From positions 34,544 through 98,543 of the forward strand of contig JAHRHA010000022.1 in assembly GCA_020027875.1 (NCBI GenBank): DNA of 64,000 nt, given 5' to 3'. Under the pieces are notes generated by a model that ran no database searches, had not been told where the DNA came from, and saw nothing but the letters and a program-made list of their open reading frames with translations. The position numbers were made by a program, and so were the translations under genes. The DNA comes from Micromonosporaceae bacterium. GTDB lineage: Bacteria; Actinomycetota; Actinomycetes; Mycobacteriales; Micromonosporaceae. Positions 1 through 8,559 of the stretch are shown here, piece after piece (position 1 is the stretch's first letter; the number at the start of each line of letters is the position of its first letter).

Positions 1-1593
1 ATGACTGCGACCCAGCCTCGACCGGCGGCGCTCGCCCAGGATCGAGAGGCGGAGACCCTCGCACCCGAACGCGGCGCGTTGCCGTCGACCGCCCGAGCGC
101 GCTCGCGGCAAGTTGTCGCCGCGCTCGTCGGCATCGGCGCGGTCGCACTGTTGGCGAGGGCGTGGCGCCTGGACAATTTGGGCTTCAACAGCGACGAGGC
201 CGTGTACGCCGGACAGGCCGCGTCGCTGGCCGGCAATCCCGGCTACGTCGACATGTTCCCGGCCTTCCGCGCCCACCCGTTGCTCTTTCAGACAGTCCTA
301 TCACCGTTCTATCGGGTGGGCGACGTCGATGTCGTGGGACGTGTCGTGGTGGCCGTCTTCGGCGTGGCCACGGTGTTCGCCGTGTATCTGCTGGGCACTC
401 GCCTCTATGGGCGACGGGTTGGTCTGCTCGCGGCGCTCCTGTTGGCGGTCATGCCATACCACGTGGTGGTCACGCGCCAGGTCCTGCTGGACGGCCCGAT
501 GGTGCTCTTCGCCACGCTCACGCTCTACTGCATGGTCCGGTTCGTGGAGAGCCAGCGGACGGCCTGGTTCGTCGCCGCCGGCGGCATGCTCGGCGTCTCC
601 ATGCTGACCAAGGAATCGTGTGTCGTGCTGGCCGGCGCGGTGTACGCCTTCATCGCGCTCACCCGCAAGGTACGCCGGCCCGTGCGCCTGTCAATCTTGG
701 CAATCGCCGTCACCGCCGCCGTCGTCGTGGCCCATCCAATATCGCTGGCGCTCGCCGGGCACACCAGTACCGGTCGGAGCTACCTCGTGTGGCAGCTGTT
801 CCGGCGGCCGAATCACGGCATGAGCTTCTACCTGGATACCGTGCCGGTCGCGATCGGACTGCTCGTCGTGGCGTTGGCGCTCGGTGGGCTGTGGTGGCTA
901 CGGCGGGAACGCTCGTGGCGGGAGACGCTGTTGTTGTGCTGGATCCTGGCGCCGGTCCTGTTCTTCCATCTGTGGCCGGTCAAGGGCTTCCAGTACCTGC
1001 TCCCCGTGGTGACGCCGCTGGCGATTCTCGCCGCCCGAGGCCTGCTCGGTCTGCCCTTGCCGCGCCGGCTGTCCGCGCCACGGGTTGCCGCGCGTTCGCG
1101 TCTGGTCGCGGTGGCGATCGTGGTGCTGAGCCTCGTCGCCCCGTCGTGGTCGGCGGTAACCAGCCACAACACCACCACGTTCCTCGCCGGCTCCGGCGGC
1201 GTGCCGGGCGGCCGGGAGGCCGGCCGTTGGTTGGCAGCGAACACACCTCCCGGCTCGGTCGTGCTCACCCTCGGCCCGTCGATGGCGAACATCATCCAGT
1301 ACTACGGACATCGCCGCAGCTACGGCCTCTCGGTCAGCCCGAATCCGTTGCACCGCAATCCCACCTACGTCCCCCTGGCCAACCCGGACTGGGTGCTTCG
1401 CCACAACGAACTGCAGTACGTGGTATGGGACGCCTTCTCGGCCGCGCGCTCGTCCTTCTTCGCCGAGCGCCTGATGACGTTGGTGCGCCGCTATCACGGC
1501 CGGGTCGTGCACACCGAGTACGTGGACGGCGCCGGCGCCGACGGCAACCCGACCCGCATACCTGTGATCGTCATCTATGAGGTGCGCCCATGA
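1..1593 (+). CDS. GT39/ArnT-type membrane glycosyltransferase
   Basis: A polytopic membrane protein of 530 residues. It probably transfers a sugar from a polyprenyl-phosphate donor to a cell-surface acceptor, as glycosyltransferase family 39 (PMT/ArnT) enzymes do. The first extracytoplasmic loop carries the family's acidic pair (Asp65-Glu66 in NSDEA), followed by a run of about ten hydrophobic segments and a soluble C-terminal domain. A DGP motif follows the third hydrophobic segment, as in many GT39 proteins. The window opens exactly on an ATG, so the true start could lie further upstream. The stop overlaps the next ATG by 4 nt, so it is translationally coupled to the phosphoesterase. Donor and acceptor cannot be read from sequence. 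Confidence 0.85.
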   Translation: MTATQPRPAALAQDREAETLAPERGALPSTARARSRQVVAALVGIGAVALLARAWRLDNLGFNSDEAVYAGQAASLAGNPGYVDMFPAFRAHPLLFQTVLSPFYRVGDVDVVGRVVVAVFGVATVFAVYLLGTRLYGRRVGLLAALLLAVMPYHVVVTRQVLLDGPMVLFATLTLYCMVRFVESQRTAWFVAAGGMLGVSMLTKESCVVLAGAVYAFIALTRKVRRPVRLSILAIAVTAAVVVAHPISLALAGHTSTGRSYLVWQLFRRPNHGMSFYLDTVPVAIGLLVVALALGGLWWLRRERSWRETLLLCWILAPVLFFHLWPVKGFQYLLPVVTPLAILAARGLLGLPLPRRLSAPRVAARSRLVAVAIVVLSLVAPSWSAVTSHNTTTFLAGSGGVPGGREAGRWLAANTPPGSVVLTLGPSMANIIQYYGHRRSYGLSVSPNPLHRNPTYVPLANPDWVLRHNELQYVVWDAFSAARSSFFAERLMTLVRRYHGRVVHTEYVDGAGADGNPTRIPVIVIYEVRP

Positions 1594-3017
1594 TTGCCCG
1601 TGTCACCAGACTGAGCGGCGTTGCCCTGATCGCCGCGGCACTCGCGGTACCACCGGCGGCTCCGCCAGTGGGTCCGGCAGCGGTTCCACCGGCGGTTCCA
1701 CCGGCGGTTCCACCGGCGGCTCCACCGGCGGCTCCGGCGACGACCACGCCGATCGAGCACTTCGTGTTTCTCATGCAGGAGAACCACACCTTCGACAACT
1801 ACTTCGGCACAAGGCCAGGTGTGGACGGTATTCCGGTCGGCACCTGCATGCCGGTGCGGCGCGGCACCGCGAAGCCGTGCGTCGAGCCGTACCACATCGG
1901 AAACCAGGGCAGTCTCGATCTGGACCACACCGCAAGTGCGTTCCGGATTCAGCACAACGGTGGGCGCATGGACGGCTTCGTTGAGGGCGTGAGCACCCAG
2001 GGCAAGGACGGCCGTATGGCCATGGCCCACTACGACGACCGCGACCTGCCCTACTACTGGAACCTCGCCGATGAGTACGTGCTCTTCGACCGCTACTTCA
2101 GCTCGTCGAACTCGGGCAGCATCCGCAATCACATGTACCGGGTCACCGGTGGCCCCGGCGCGACCGGGAGGGCCGAAACCATTCCGCCCAACGGGTGGGG
2201 CAACATCCCGACCATCTTCGACCGGCTTGAGGCCGCCGGCATCAGTTGGAAGTTCTATGTGGAGAACTATGACCCGACCATCACCTTCCGCACCAGGCTG
2301 TCCGCGCCCGACGTCGACCGGGGTGCGCAGGTCATCTGGGTCCCGCTGCTCGGGTACCCCCGCTACCTGGACAACCCCAACCTTTTCGCCAAGATTGTCG
2401 ACCTGGACGAGTACTACGACGACGCGGCCCGCGGCGACCTTCCCGCCGTGTCCTTCATTGCTCCGTCCGGCGACAGCGAACACCCACCGGGCAGCATCCA
2501 GGCCGGGCAGAACCTGGTCCGCTCATTGCTGAACCAGCTGATGCGCTCGCCGCTGTGGAACTCATCGGCGTTCCACTGGTCCTACGACGACTGGGGCGGG
2601 TGGTACGACCACGTCGCGCCGCCACAGGTAGACCAGTACGGATACGGCTTCCGGGTGCCCGCCCTGCTAGTCAGCGCGTACGCCAAACGTGGCCATGTGG
2701 ACTCGACCACGCTCGACTTCACGTCGGCGTTGAAGTTCATCGAGGTGAATTGGCGACTGGCGCCGCTGGCCGACCGCGACCGCAAGGCCAACACGTTCCT
2801 GGACGCGTTCGACTTCTCCAGTCCGCCCCGGCAGGCAGTGCTCATTGGCGGGGAACGCAACCCTCCTCCCGAGATACGAACCAGGTCGGCCGCCGTGTAT
2901 GGCTCGTATGCAGCCGTGGCCGTACTCGTCGCGCTGTTGGTCGTGTTCGCTGCCAAGGATCCGTGGCGCCGCCGCCCGCGGGTGCTCGCGACCGACCCGG
3001 AGGGAGGTGGCACGTGA
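1590..3017 (+). CDS. Membrane-anchored phosphoesterase (acid phosphatase / phospholipase C family)
   Basis: A protein of 475 residues from the bacterial phosphoesterase family that includes phospholipase C and AcpA-like acid phosphatases. An N-terminal signal segment (about residues 5-20) leads into a Pro/Ala-rich linker coded by 12-bp tandem repeats. The catalytic domain starts with the diagnostic FLMQENHTFDNYFG at about residues 60-73, which contributes metal ligands. A C-terminal hydrophobic stretch at about 435-454 followed by Arg-rich residues should anchor it with the enzyme outside. It would cleave phosphomono- or diesters, possibly lipid- or teichoic-acid-linked. Its start overlaps the glycosyltransferase stop (ATGA) and its stop overlaps the next gene's GTG. 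Confidence 0.85.
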   Translation: MIARVTRLSGVALIAAALAVPPAAPPVGPAAVPPAVPPAVPPAAPPAAPATTTPIEHFVFLMQENHTFDNYFGTRPGVDGIPVGTCMPVRRGTAKPCVEPYHIGNQGSLDLDHTASAFRIQHNGGRMDGFVEGVSTQGKDGRMAMAHYDDRDLPYYWNLADEYVLFDRYFSSSNSGSIRNHMYRVTGGPGATGRAETIPPNGWGNIPTIFDRLEAAGISWKFYVENYDPTITFRTRLSAPDVDRGAQVIWVPLLGYPRYLDNPNLFAKIVDLDEYYDDAARGDLPAVSFIAPSGDSEHPPGSIQAGQNLVRSLLNQLMRSPLWNSSAFHWSYDDWGGWYDHVAPPQVDQYGYGFRVPALLVSAYAKRGHVDSTTLDFTSALKFIEVNWRLAPLADRDRKANTFLDAFDFSSPPRQAVLIGGERNPPPEIRTRSAAVYGSYAAVAVLVALLVVFAAKDPWRRRPRVLATDPEGGGT

Positions 3018-5257
3018 TCGTGCGTCGGTGCCTCGCCGCCGGCCTGCTGTCGGGCCTGTTGTTGGCCCTGGCCGCGGCTGCAGCGCCAGCCGCAGCTGCC
3101 GCGCCAGCCATGGCTGCCGCGCCCGGTGTGGCATCGGCGGGAACACCCGCACAGGCGTCGAGCGCAGGCGTGCTCAACCTACAGACGGTGCCACCGCTCA
3201 AGGGCGTGGTGGTCAAGGTGGACGGGACGACCGCCCGTTCGGACGCGAATGGGCGAATCTCCGTCCCGGTAAGGGACTTCGTTGGTTTGGACAGGCGTCT
3301 CACGGTGGTACCGACCCGAATCGCGCCCGACCGTATGGTTGTGTTCGACCGCTTCCGCGGCCAGCTCTCCCGCGGCGCAAGGGGGCAGGTCGTCGAGCTG
3401 GGGGTTCGAACGAGTCGCCGTGTGTCGTGGCAGTTCATGGACCGCTTCGGCGATGAGGTACCAGTCAGTCGGGTGGCGTCGATGCGGCTGCGTAGCAACA
3501 CCGGCGAGATCTTCGATCTCACCGGCCAGCGGGTGTCCGAGCCGCTCTGGGTGCCCGAGAGCCGAACTCAACAGGGTCCCAACGGCCTCGTCTCCAAGCA
3601 GCTCTACTACGTCGTAGACGCCGCGGTCATCGATGGAACCTCGGTGGTGAACCGCGCGCAACAGAGGTTCGTGCCGTGGGAGCAACAGAGCTGGGTGATT
3701 CAGGTCCTGTTCTTCCGTGTCTCCTTCGCCGGCAGCGACATGTTGTTCGGCAACCAGTCCGGCTCCGGCATCGAGCTGACCGGTTCGAACGGCGTCGTCA
3801 CGCGAATGCCGTTTGGGCCGCGCGGCGCGGTGACCGTCCCGGACCTGCCGCGGGGCACTTACGACGTCAAGATCTACGGCGGCGGCATCTCGTTCGCCCG
3901 CCCGGTCAGCATCAGCAAGGACCAACAGGTGACCCTCAATGTGATCACCTGGATCGATCTCCTTCTCGTCGCCTTGGCCGTGCTGTCGGCCGCTGTTGGG
4001 CTCATCGTGCTGGGGCGCCCGCAGGTTCGGACGACTGTTAGCCGGGTGGCCGTTCGCGCGGCCCGCGATGGCCATTCGCGCTGGCGGCGGCTGCCGACGA
4101 GCCGGCGTGCGACGGTCATCGTCGTGCTGATCACGCTGACGCTAGCCGGCCTGCTGCCCGCCAAGTCAGCCAACGCCCACCCGCCGGACCTGATGTGGTG
4201 CTCGGCACCCACGGATCCGGTGCCGGTGCTCGCGTACTACTACATCTGGTTCACGCCCACATCTTGGAACCGGGGGAAGATCGACTATCCGCTCCTGGGG
4301 CGCTACTCTAGCGACGACATCGAGATCATGCGACGCCATGTACGGATGGCCAAGGCGGCGGGTATCGATGGATTCCTGGTGTCCTGGAAGCACACGCCGC
4401 AACTGGATGAACGACTCGCGAAGCTCGTGGACGTGGCACGGACCGAGGATTTCCATCTGGGCATCGTGTACCAGGGGCTTGACTTCGAACGACAGCCGCT
4501 GCCACTGGGAACCGTCGAGACCGATTTCACGCTCTTCGCCGACCAGTACGCCAGCGACCCGGTCTTCGACATCTTCGGCAAACCGGTGGTGGTGTGGACG
4601 GGCAGCAACCGGCAGACCCGGGCCGAGATTGCGTCCACTGTCGACAGCGTCCGGGGCCAGCTGCTGATACTCGGCAACGCGAAGAGCGTCGCCGAGATCG
4701 AGGCAATCGGGCCGGCGATGGATGGTCAGGCCTACTACTGGTCCTCCGTCGATCCCTTCAATCGCACCAGCGAGGCCAAGCTGGCCGCCATGTCCCGCGC
4801 CGTGCACCTGCAAGGGGGTCTGTGGATCGCGCCGGCCGCACCGGGTTTCGACGCTCGGCTTGTCGGAGGCGCCAAGGAGGTGGTTCGGCGGGATGGGGAC
4901 ACCATGCGGGCATCCCTGGCCGCGGCGCGCGCATCGGAGCCCGACGCGATCGGCGTGATCAGTTGGAACGAGTTCAGCGAGAACACCCACGTCGAGCCGA
5001 GTGAACGAAACGGCGCGACCGATCTCAATGTGCTGGCAACCATTCTCGGCGCGCAGACCCAGATCGCGGTTCCGGCCGACAGTAGCGAGGCGTTTGGTCG
5101 CCCCGCCGGTCTCAGCAGCGGGGAAGCGCTCCTGCTGGCATTCGGCGCGATCGGGCTCGTTTCGGCTCTCGCTGCTTGGCGCCGCCGCCGATCGAGCCGC
5201 GCCGCCGATCTCCGTGACGTCGGACGAGAACAGGTCTCCGCGGAGACTCCGCCATGA
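3014..5257 (+). CDS. Two-part membrane protein with extracellular GH99-like domain
   Basis: 747 residues. The frame is open further upstream, but the GTG at this start is preceded by GGAGGGAGG and overlaps the previous TGA, so I start it here. Order of parts: signal peptide (Ala-rich, about 1-40); an extracytoplasmic beta-rich region (about 50-310); a membrane helix (about 311-334) with a basic loop; a second helix (about 365-388) resembling a signal peptide and ending SANA; a GH99/GH71-like catalytic-type domain (about 402-680) with LAYYYIWF, GIDGFLVSW and ISWNEFSENTH; and a C-terminal helix (about 699-725) with a basic tail. The middle looks like an in-frame fusion of two secreted proteins. 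Related domains hydrolyse alpha-mannosides, which would suit a neighbouring GT39 enzyme, but the substrate is inferred only. Confidence 0.8.
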   Translation: MIVRRCLAAGLLSGLLLALAAAAAPAAAAAPAMAAAPGVASAGTPAQASSAGVLNLQTVPPLKGVVVKVDGTTARSDANGRISVPVRDFVGLDRRLTVVPTRIAPDRMVVFDRFRGQLSRGARGQVVELGVRTSRRVSWQFMDRFGDEVPVSRVASMRLRSNTGEIFDLTGQRVSEPLWVPESRTQQGPNGLVSKQLYYVVDAAVIDGTSVVNRAQQRFVPWEQQSWVIQVLFFRVSFAGSDMLFGNQSGSGIELTGSNGVVTRMPFGPRGAVTVPDLPRGTYDVKIYGGGISFARPVSISKDQQVTLNVITWIDLLLVALAVLSAAVGLIVLGRPQVRTTVSRVAVRAARDGHSRWRRLPTSRRATVIVVLITLTLAGLLPAKSANAHPPDLMWCSAPTDPVPVLAYYYIWFTPTSWNRGKIDYPLLGRYSSDDIEIMRRHVRMAKAAGIDGFLVSWKHTPQLDERLAKLVDVARTEDFHLGIVYQGLDFERQPLPLGTVETDFTLFADQYASDPVFDIFGKPVVVWTGSNRQTRAEIASTVDSVRGQLLILGNAKSVAEIEAIGPAMDGQAYYWSSVDPFNRTSEAKLAAMSRAVHLQGGLWIAPAAPGFDARLVGGAKEVVRRDGDTMRASLAAARASEPDAIGVISWNEFSENTHVEPSERNGATDLNVLATILGAQTQIAVPADSSEAFGRPAGLSSGEALLLAFGAIGLVSALAAWRRRRSSRAADLRDVGREQVSAETPP

Positions 5258-6186
5258 GGGCTCGCTGGATTGGCGCGTTGGTGACGGTCGTGGTCCTTCT
5301 GGGCGCCGGGGCGGGTTTGGCTGCGCTTCGCCGGACCGGAGCGCCCACCGGCCTGGAGGTGGTGGTCGCGGCCGTGGGCGACATGGCTTGTTCGGCCAGT
5401 TCTGCCCCGGACGGACAGTCGATCGATGGTCCTGCGCTGTGCGTGCACGGTGCCGTCAGCGACGCGGTGATCGCCGCACGGCCGAGCGTCCTACTCGCCT
5501 TGGGTGACATGCAGTACGAGGACGGCGCGCCGGGGGCGTGGGACCCGTACGACCGCACGTACGGCCGCCTCCGAGCCATCACCCGGCCGGTGCCCGGAAA
5601 CCACGAGTACCTGACGCCCGGGGCAACGGGCTACTTCTCGTACTTTGGCGACCTCGCCGGTCCGGCGGAGCGCGGCTACTACGGGTTCGCCATCGGGTCC
5701 TGGTATGGGGTGGCCCTGAACTCCGAGTGCTCCGACGTCGGCGGGTGTGGTGACAGCTCGCCGCAGGTCGCCTGGCTGCGGCGCGAACTCGCGGAGCATC
5801 CCGCGCGGTGCACCCTCGCCTACTGGCACATCCCACGGTTCAGCTCGGGCCATCACGGAGACCACGACTCCTACGCGACGTTCTGGCGGGTGCTCACCGA
5901 GTACGGGGTTGATGTCGTCCTCAATGGACACGACCACAACTACGAGCGCTTCGCGCCGCTAACCGCCGACGGAGTGCGGGACGACAACAACGGCATCCGA
6001 TCGTTCGTTGTCGGGACCGGCGGTCGCAATCTGCGTCCGGCCCACGCTCCGCGTGAAGGCAGCGAGCGGCTCATCGATGACACCTTCGGCTTCCTAGCTT
6101 TGAAACTTCGTGGGGACGGCTACACGTGGAGCTTCGTGTCGATCGATGGCGCCATGCTCGACGGTGGAGAGGACCGATGCCACTGA
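5254..6186 (+). CDS. Secreted metallophosphoesterase (purple acid phosphatase-like)
   Basis: 310 residues with a signal peptide or anchor at about 5-25. All calcineurin-type metal-binding blocks are present in order: GDMACS, LGDMQYEDG, PGNHEY, a HIPRFSSGHHG block and NGHDHNYERF. These build the dinuclear metal centre of purple acid phosphatase-like enzymes that hydrolyse phosphomonoesters outside the membrane. The ATG overlaps the upstream stop by 4 nt, so it is the fourth coupled gene of the surface-glycan operon and the second phosphatase-type enzyme in it. The natural substrate is unknown. Confidence 0.85.
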   Translation: MRARWIGALVTVVVLLGAGAGLAALRRTGAPTGLEVVVAAVGDMACSASSAPDGQSIDGPALCVHGAVSDAVIAARPSVLLALGDMQYEDGAPGAWDPYDRTYGRLRAITRPVPGNHEYLTPGATGYFSYFGDLAGPAERGYYGFAIGSWYGVALNSECSDVGGCGDSSPQVAWLRRELAEHPARCTLAYWHIPRFSSGHHGDHDSYATFWRVLTEYGVDVVLNGHDHNYERFAPLTADGVRDDNNGIRSFVVGTGGRNLRPAHAPREGSERLIDDTFGFLALKLRGDGYTWSFVSIDGAMLDGGEDRCH

Positions 6187-6249
6187 CTATTGCGACCAGC
6201 CCCGCACCCCCGTCACAACCGTTAGTCACAGCAAGCAGAGGAGTTGTCA

Positions 6250-7785
6250 ATGTCAGGTCGAGCTAGGGTCCGCGCCGCCGTTGCGCTGATCGGCGGCGTG
6301 TTCGGGCTGAGTGTGGTGGCCATGCCGGCGACGCCCGCATTCGCCGCGACCACCTTCAACCCGGTGGCGGACAGTTACGTCGACGCGTCCAGCCCGAGCA
6401 CCAACTACGGCACCAAACTGTATGTGCGTGCGGACGCGTCGCCGGTGCGGCGGGCGTACCTGCGCTTCGTCGTCTCCGGCGTAGGCTCCGCCGACTCGGC
6501 GTTGCTCAAGTTCTACGCGGAGTCATCCAGCAGTGGCGGTATAGAGGTGCGTGGAGTCAGCAACAACGGGTGGGGCGAGACGACAATCAGCTACAACAAT
6601 GCGCCCGCGGTCGGCGCCGTCGTCGCCGCCACGGGCGGGATCGCCGCCGGCAGCTGGGTCACGGTCGACGTGTCGGATCTCGTCACGGGCAACGGCACGT
6701 ACTCCATCGCGCTGACGACGCCGGACGATACCGCGGTCAAGCTCACGAGCCGTGAGGGCAGCAACAAGCCACAGATCATAGTGCCCGCCCCGCCGTCGCC
6801 ATCGCCGTTCCTGGTTAGCAAGGTCGGCTCGTCGTACCGGGCTGTGTCCCAGACGACCGGCCTGACGTACAACGGCACGTTGAAGTTCGTGGTGGAGACC
6901 GCCGTGCACGACATGGAGGCATACGGTGGCGGACGGGTGAACTTCACCGCCGGCACGTTCGACTTCGGCGCCGAGTACTTCAAATTCCACGACCTCCGCG
7001 ACGTCGAGTTCGCCGGGGCGGGGATGAATCTCACGATCATCCAGAACAACAGCAGCGCCGCCGCCGACACCGAGCCGTTCAACTTCACCGGCGCCGACGG
7101 GGTCACCGTGCGCGATCTGACCGTCGCGGCCGGCGGGCCGGTCCGAAACACGAGCGACGCACTCGACTTCGACAACGGCAACAACGTGCTTGTCGAGCGG
7201 GTCAAGGTGACGGCCTCGCGTGGCCGGGGAATCGTCTTCGATGGCAAGAACGACGCCTGGCACTCGTTGGGCAATACCGTACGCAATTGTGTGATCACCG
7301 GGGTTCCGGGCGACGGCATCGAGCTACTCGCCTCCAGCGAGAACACCATCACCGGGTGCACCATCACCAACGTGGCGTTCCACGGCATCCAGATCAACAA
7401 GGCCTCGCCCATCGCCGACCAGCCGAACAAGAAGTCCAGTGACAACGTCATCACCGGGAACGTGATCGACCAGGCTGGCCAGGACGGCATCAACGTCGCC
7501 AGCGGCGACCGCAACCAGATCACCAACAACATGATCACGAACAGCTCCGATGACACATCAGGCCGGGACGGCATCCGGATCACGTCGAGCAACTCGATCA
7601 CGTGTAACGACAACGTTGTGTCCGGCAACACCGCCACTGACAACCAGATTCCAAAGACTCAGAAGTACGGGCTCAACATCGCGAGCTCGCTGTGCAACCG
7701 GACGGTGGTCGGTTCCGGCAACAACTTCAACGGCAATCTCGTCGCCAACATCCACGATCTCGGCACGGGAACGATCTACCTCTAA
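6250..7785 (+). CDS. Secreted DNRLRE (CBM96-like) plus right-handed beta-helix protein
   Basis: 511 residues. The start is the ATG 6 nt after an AGAGGAG ribosome site; a TTG two codons earlier is less likely. A signal peptide ends near AFAA (about residue 33). A DNRLRE/CBM96-type beta-sandwich follows (TFNPVADSYV, YLRFVVSG, about 35-180), then a parallel beta-helix of many short repeats with N-x-I-T-G-N patterns (about 290-500), a fold common in polysaccharide lyases and epimerases. No catalytic residues can be assigned from sequence. It lies 60 bp behind the four coupled genes on the same strand and probably binds or cuts the same surface glycan. A strong hairpin terminator follows. Confidence 0.8.
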   Translation: MSGRARVRAAVALIGGVFGLSVVAMPATPAFAATTFNPVADSYVDASSPSTNYGTKLYVRADASPVRRAYLRFVVSGVGSADSALLKFYAESSSSGGIEVRGVSNNGWGETTISYNNAPAVGAVVAATGGIAAGSWVTVDVSDLVTGNGTYSIALTTPDDTAVKLTSREGSNKPQIIVPAPPSPSPFLVSKVGSSYRAVSQTTGLTYNGTLKFVVETAVHDMEAYGGGRVNFTAGTFDFGAEYFKFHDLRDVEFAGAGMNLTIIQNNSSAAADTEPFNFTGADGVTVRDLTVAAGGPVRNTSDALDFDNGNNVLVERVKVTASRGRGIVFDGKNDAWHSLGNTVRNCVITGVPGDGIELLASSENTITGCTITNVAFHGIQINKASPIADQPNKKSSDNVITGNVIDQAGQDGINVASGDRNQITNNMITNSSDDTSGRDGIRITSSNSITCNDNVVSGNTATDNQIPKTQKYGLNIASSLCNRTVVGSGNNFNGNLVANIHDLGTGTIYL

Positions 7786-7804
7786 CGAGGAGCGTCCACT
7801 ATGG

Positions 7805-7832
7805 GGCCGCGCCGTCACACGACGGCGCGGCC
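7805..7832. terminator. Bidirectional hairpin terminator
   Basis: Perfect 12-bp stem (GGCCGCGCCGTC and its complement) with a 4-nt ACAC loop. It lies 19 nt after the beta-helix gene stop and 8 nt beyond the stop of the opposing VWA remnant, so it can serve both strands. There is no U-tract, as is usual in actinobacteria. Confidence 0.75.
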
Positions 7833-7840
7833 ATCCGGCG

Positions 7841-8272
7841 TCAGGGCATCCGGGATGTCCACAGAAGGCTCAGTCCGGCTGCGGCGAGAGCGAACAGCAG
7901 GCCTGCTCCCACCGACCATGCCCATACCTCGCGCGGTGTGGTGCGGTGCCCGATCGAGGAACCGATGTCCTCATACACGCGGCGCAGCTCATCCTGCGAG
8001 GCAGCCTGGTAGAACCGGCCACCGGTCAGCTCGGCCAGTGTACCGAGAGCCTGGCGGTCCACCGGCACAGGTTGCATCATCCCGTAGATTTCGACCTCGC
8101 CTTCGTCCGTGCCGAACGCGATGGTGGACACCGGCACGTTGGCCGCCGAGGCGGCTTTGGCGCCGCCGCCGCCACCCCAGCCCCTTCGGTGCGACCGCGC
8201 GCAGCAGTTCGACGTTGGAAAACCGCACCGCCACGGCAGCACGACGCCACTGCCGACGGCTGCAAAAACCTG
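7841..8272 (-). pseudogene. VWA-domain (BatA-like) membrane protein remnant, centre deleted
   Basis: Two pieces of an actinobacterial VWA-domain membrane protein remain in different frames. The upstream piece (about 8272-8165) reads AVRFSNVELLRAVAPKGLGW, which sits just after the first membrane helix in intact homologues. It runs into a GGCGG tract and then, in another frame, into the homologous C-terminus: VPVSTIAFGT, a GGRFYQA block, the membrane helix and the ending SLLWTSRMP. The whole MIDAS-bearing centre (roughly 170-190 residues) is missing and a stop precedes the first piece. This is a dead gene produced by internal deletion. Homology is recognised from family knowledge, not from a search. 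Confidence 0.7.
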
Positions 8273-8559
8273 ATCACCGCTGGCTCAGCACGACCGTGCC
8301 CGCATGCCCGCCCATGTCCCCAGGTTCGCGTGCCGAGAGCTGTTGGTCGCCTGGATCTGCGGTATCCGAGCCGGGGCCGAGCTGCCGGGATGGGCTGATT
8401 AGAGCCAGCCCTGTCGCTTGAACGTCCTCGTCGCTCCAACCCAAGGTTGATCCTGCACGATGTACGTAGTGAACCCTCATCCCACGCAGGCCAACTGAGA
8501 TCAGTCCTCGCTGGATCGAACACGGCGCTGCAAGCGCTCGACGCGTAAGGAGACCACTC
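8273..8559. other. Intergenic stretch with no recognisable gene
   Basis: Lies between the VWA remnant and the next membrane-protein gene. The open frames here are short and lack family features. It may hold degraded upstream parts of the VWA gene, but I could not align them. The final bases carry the AAGGAG ribosome site of the following gene. Confidence 0.5.

Noticed and set aside
162..1580. 472-codon plus-strand frame inside the glycosyltransferase gene
   Set aside because: Arg/Gly-rich translation typical of a shifted frame; the GT39 frame has clear helices and motifs.
2555..3013. N-terminal extension of the GH99-like protein
   Set aside because: It overlaps the phosphoesterase, is Arg-rich, and a GTG with a strong ribosome site and signal peptide follows.
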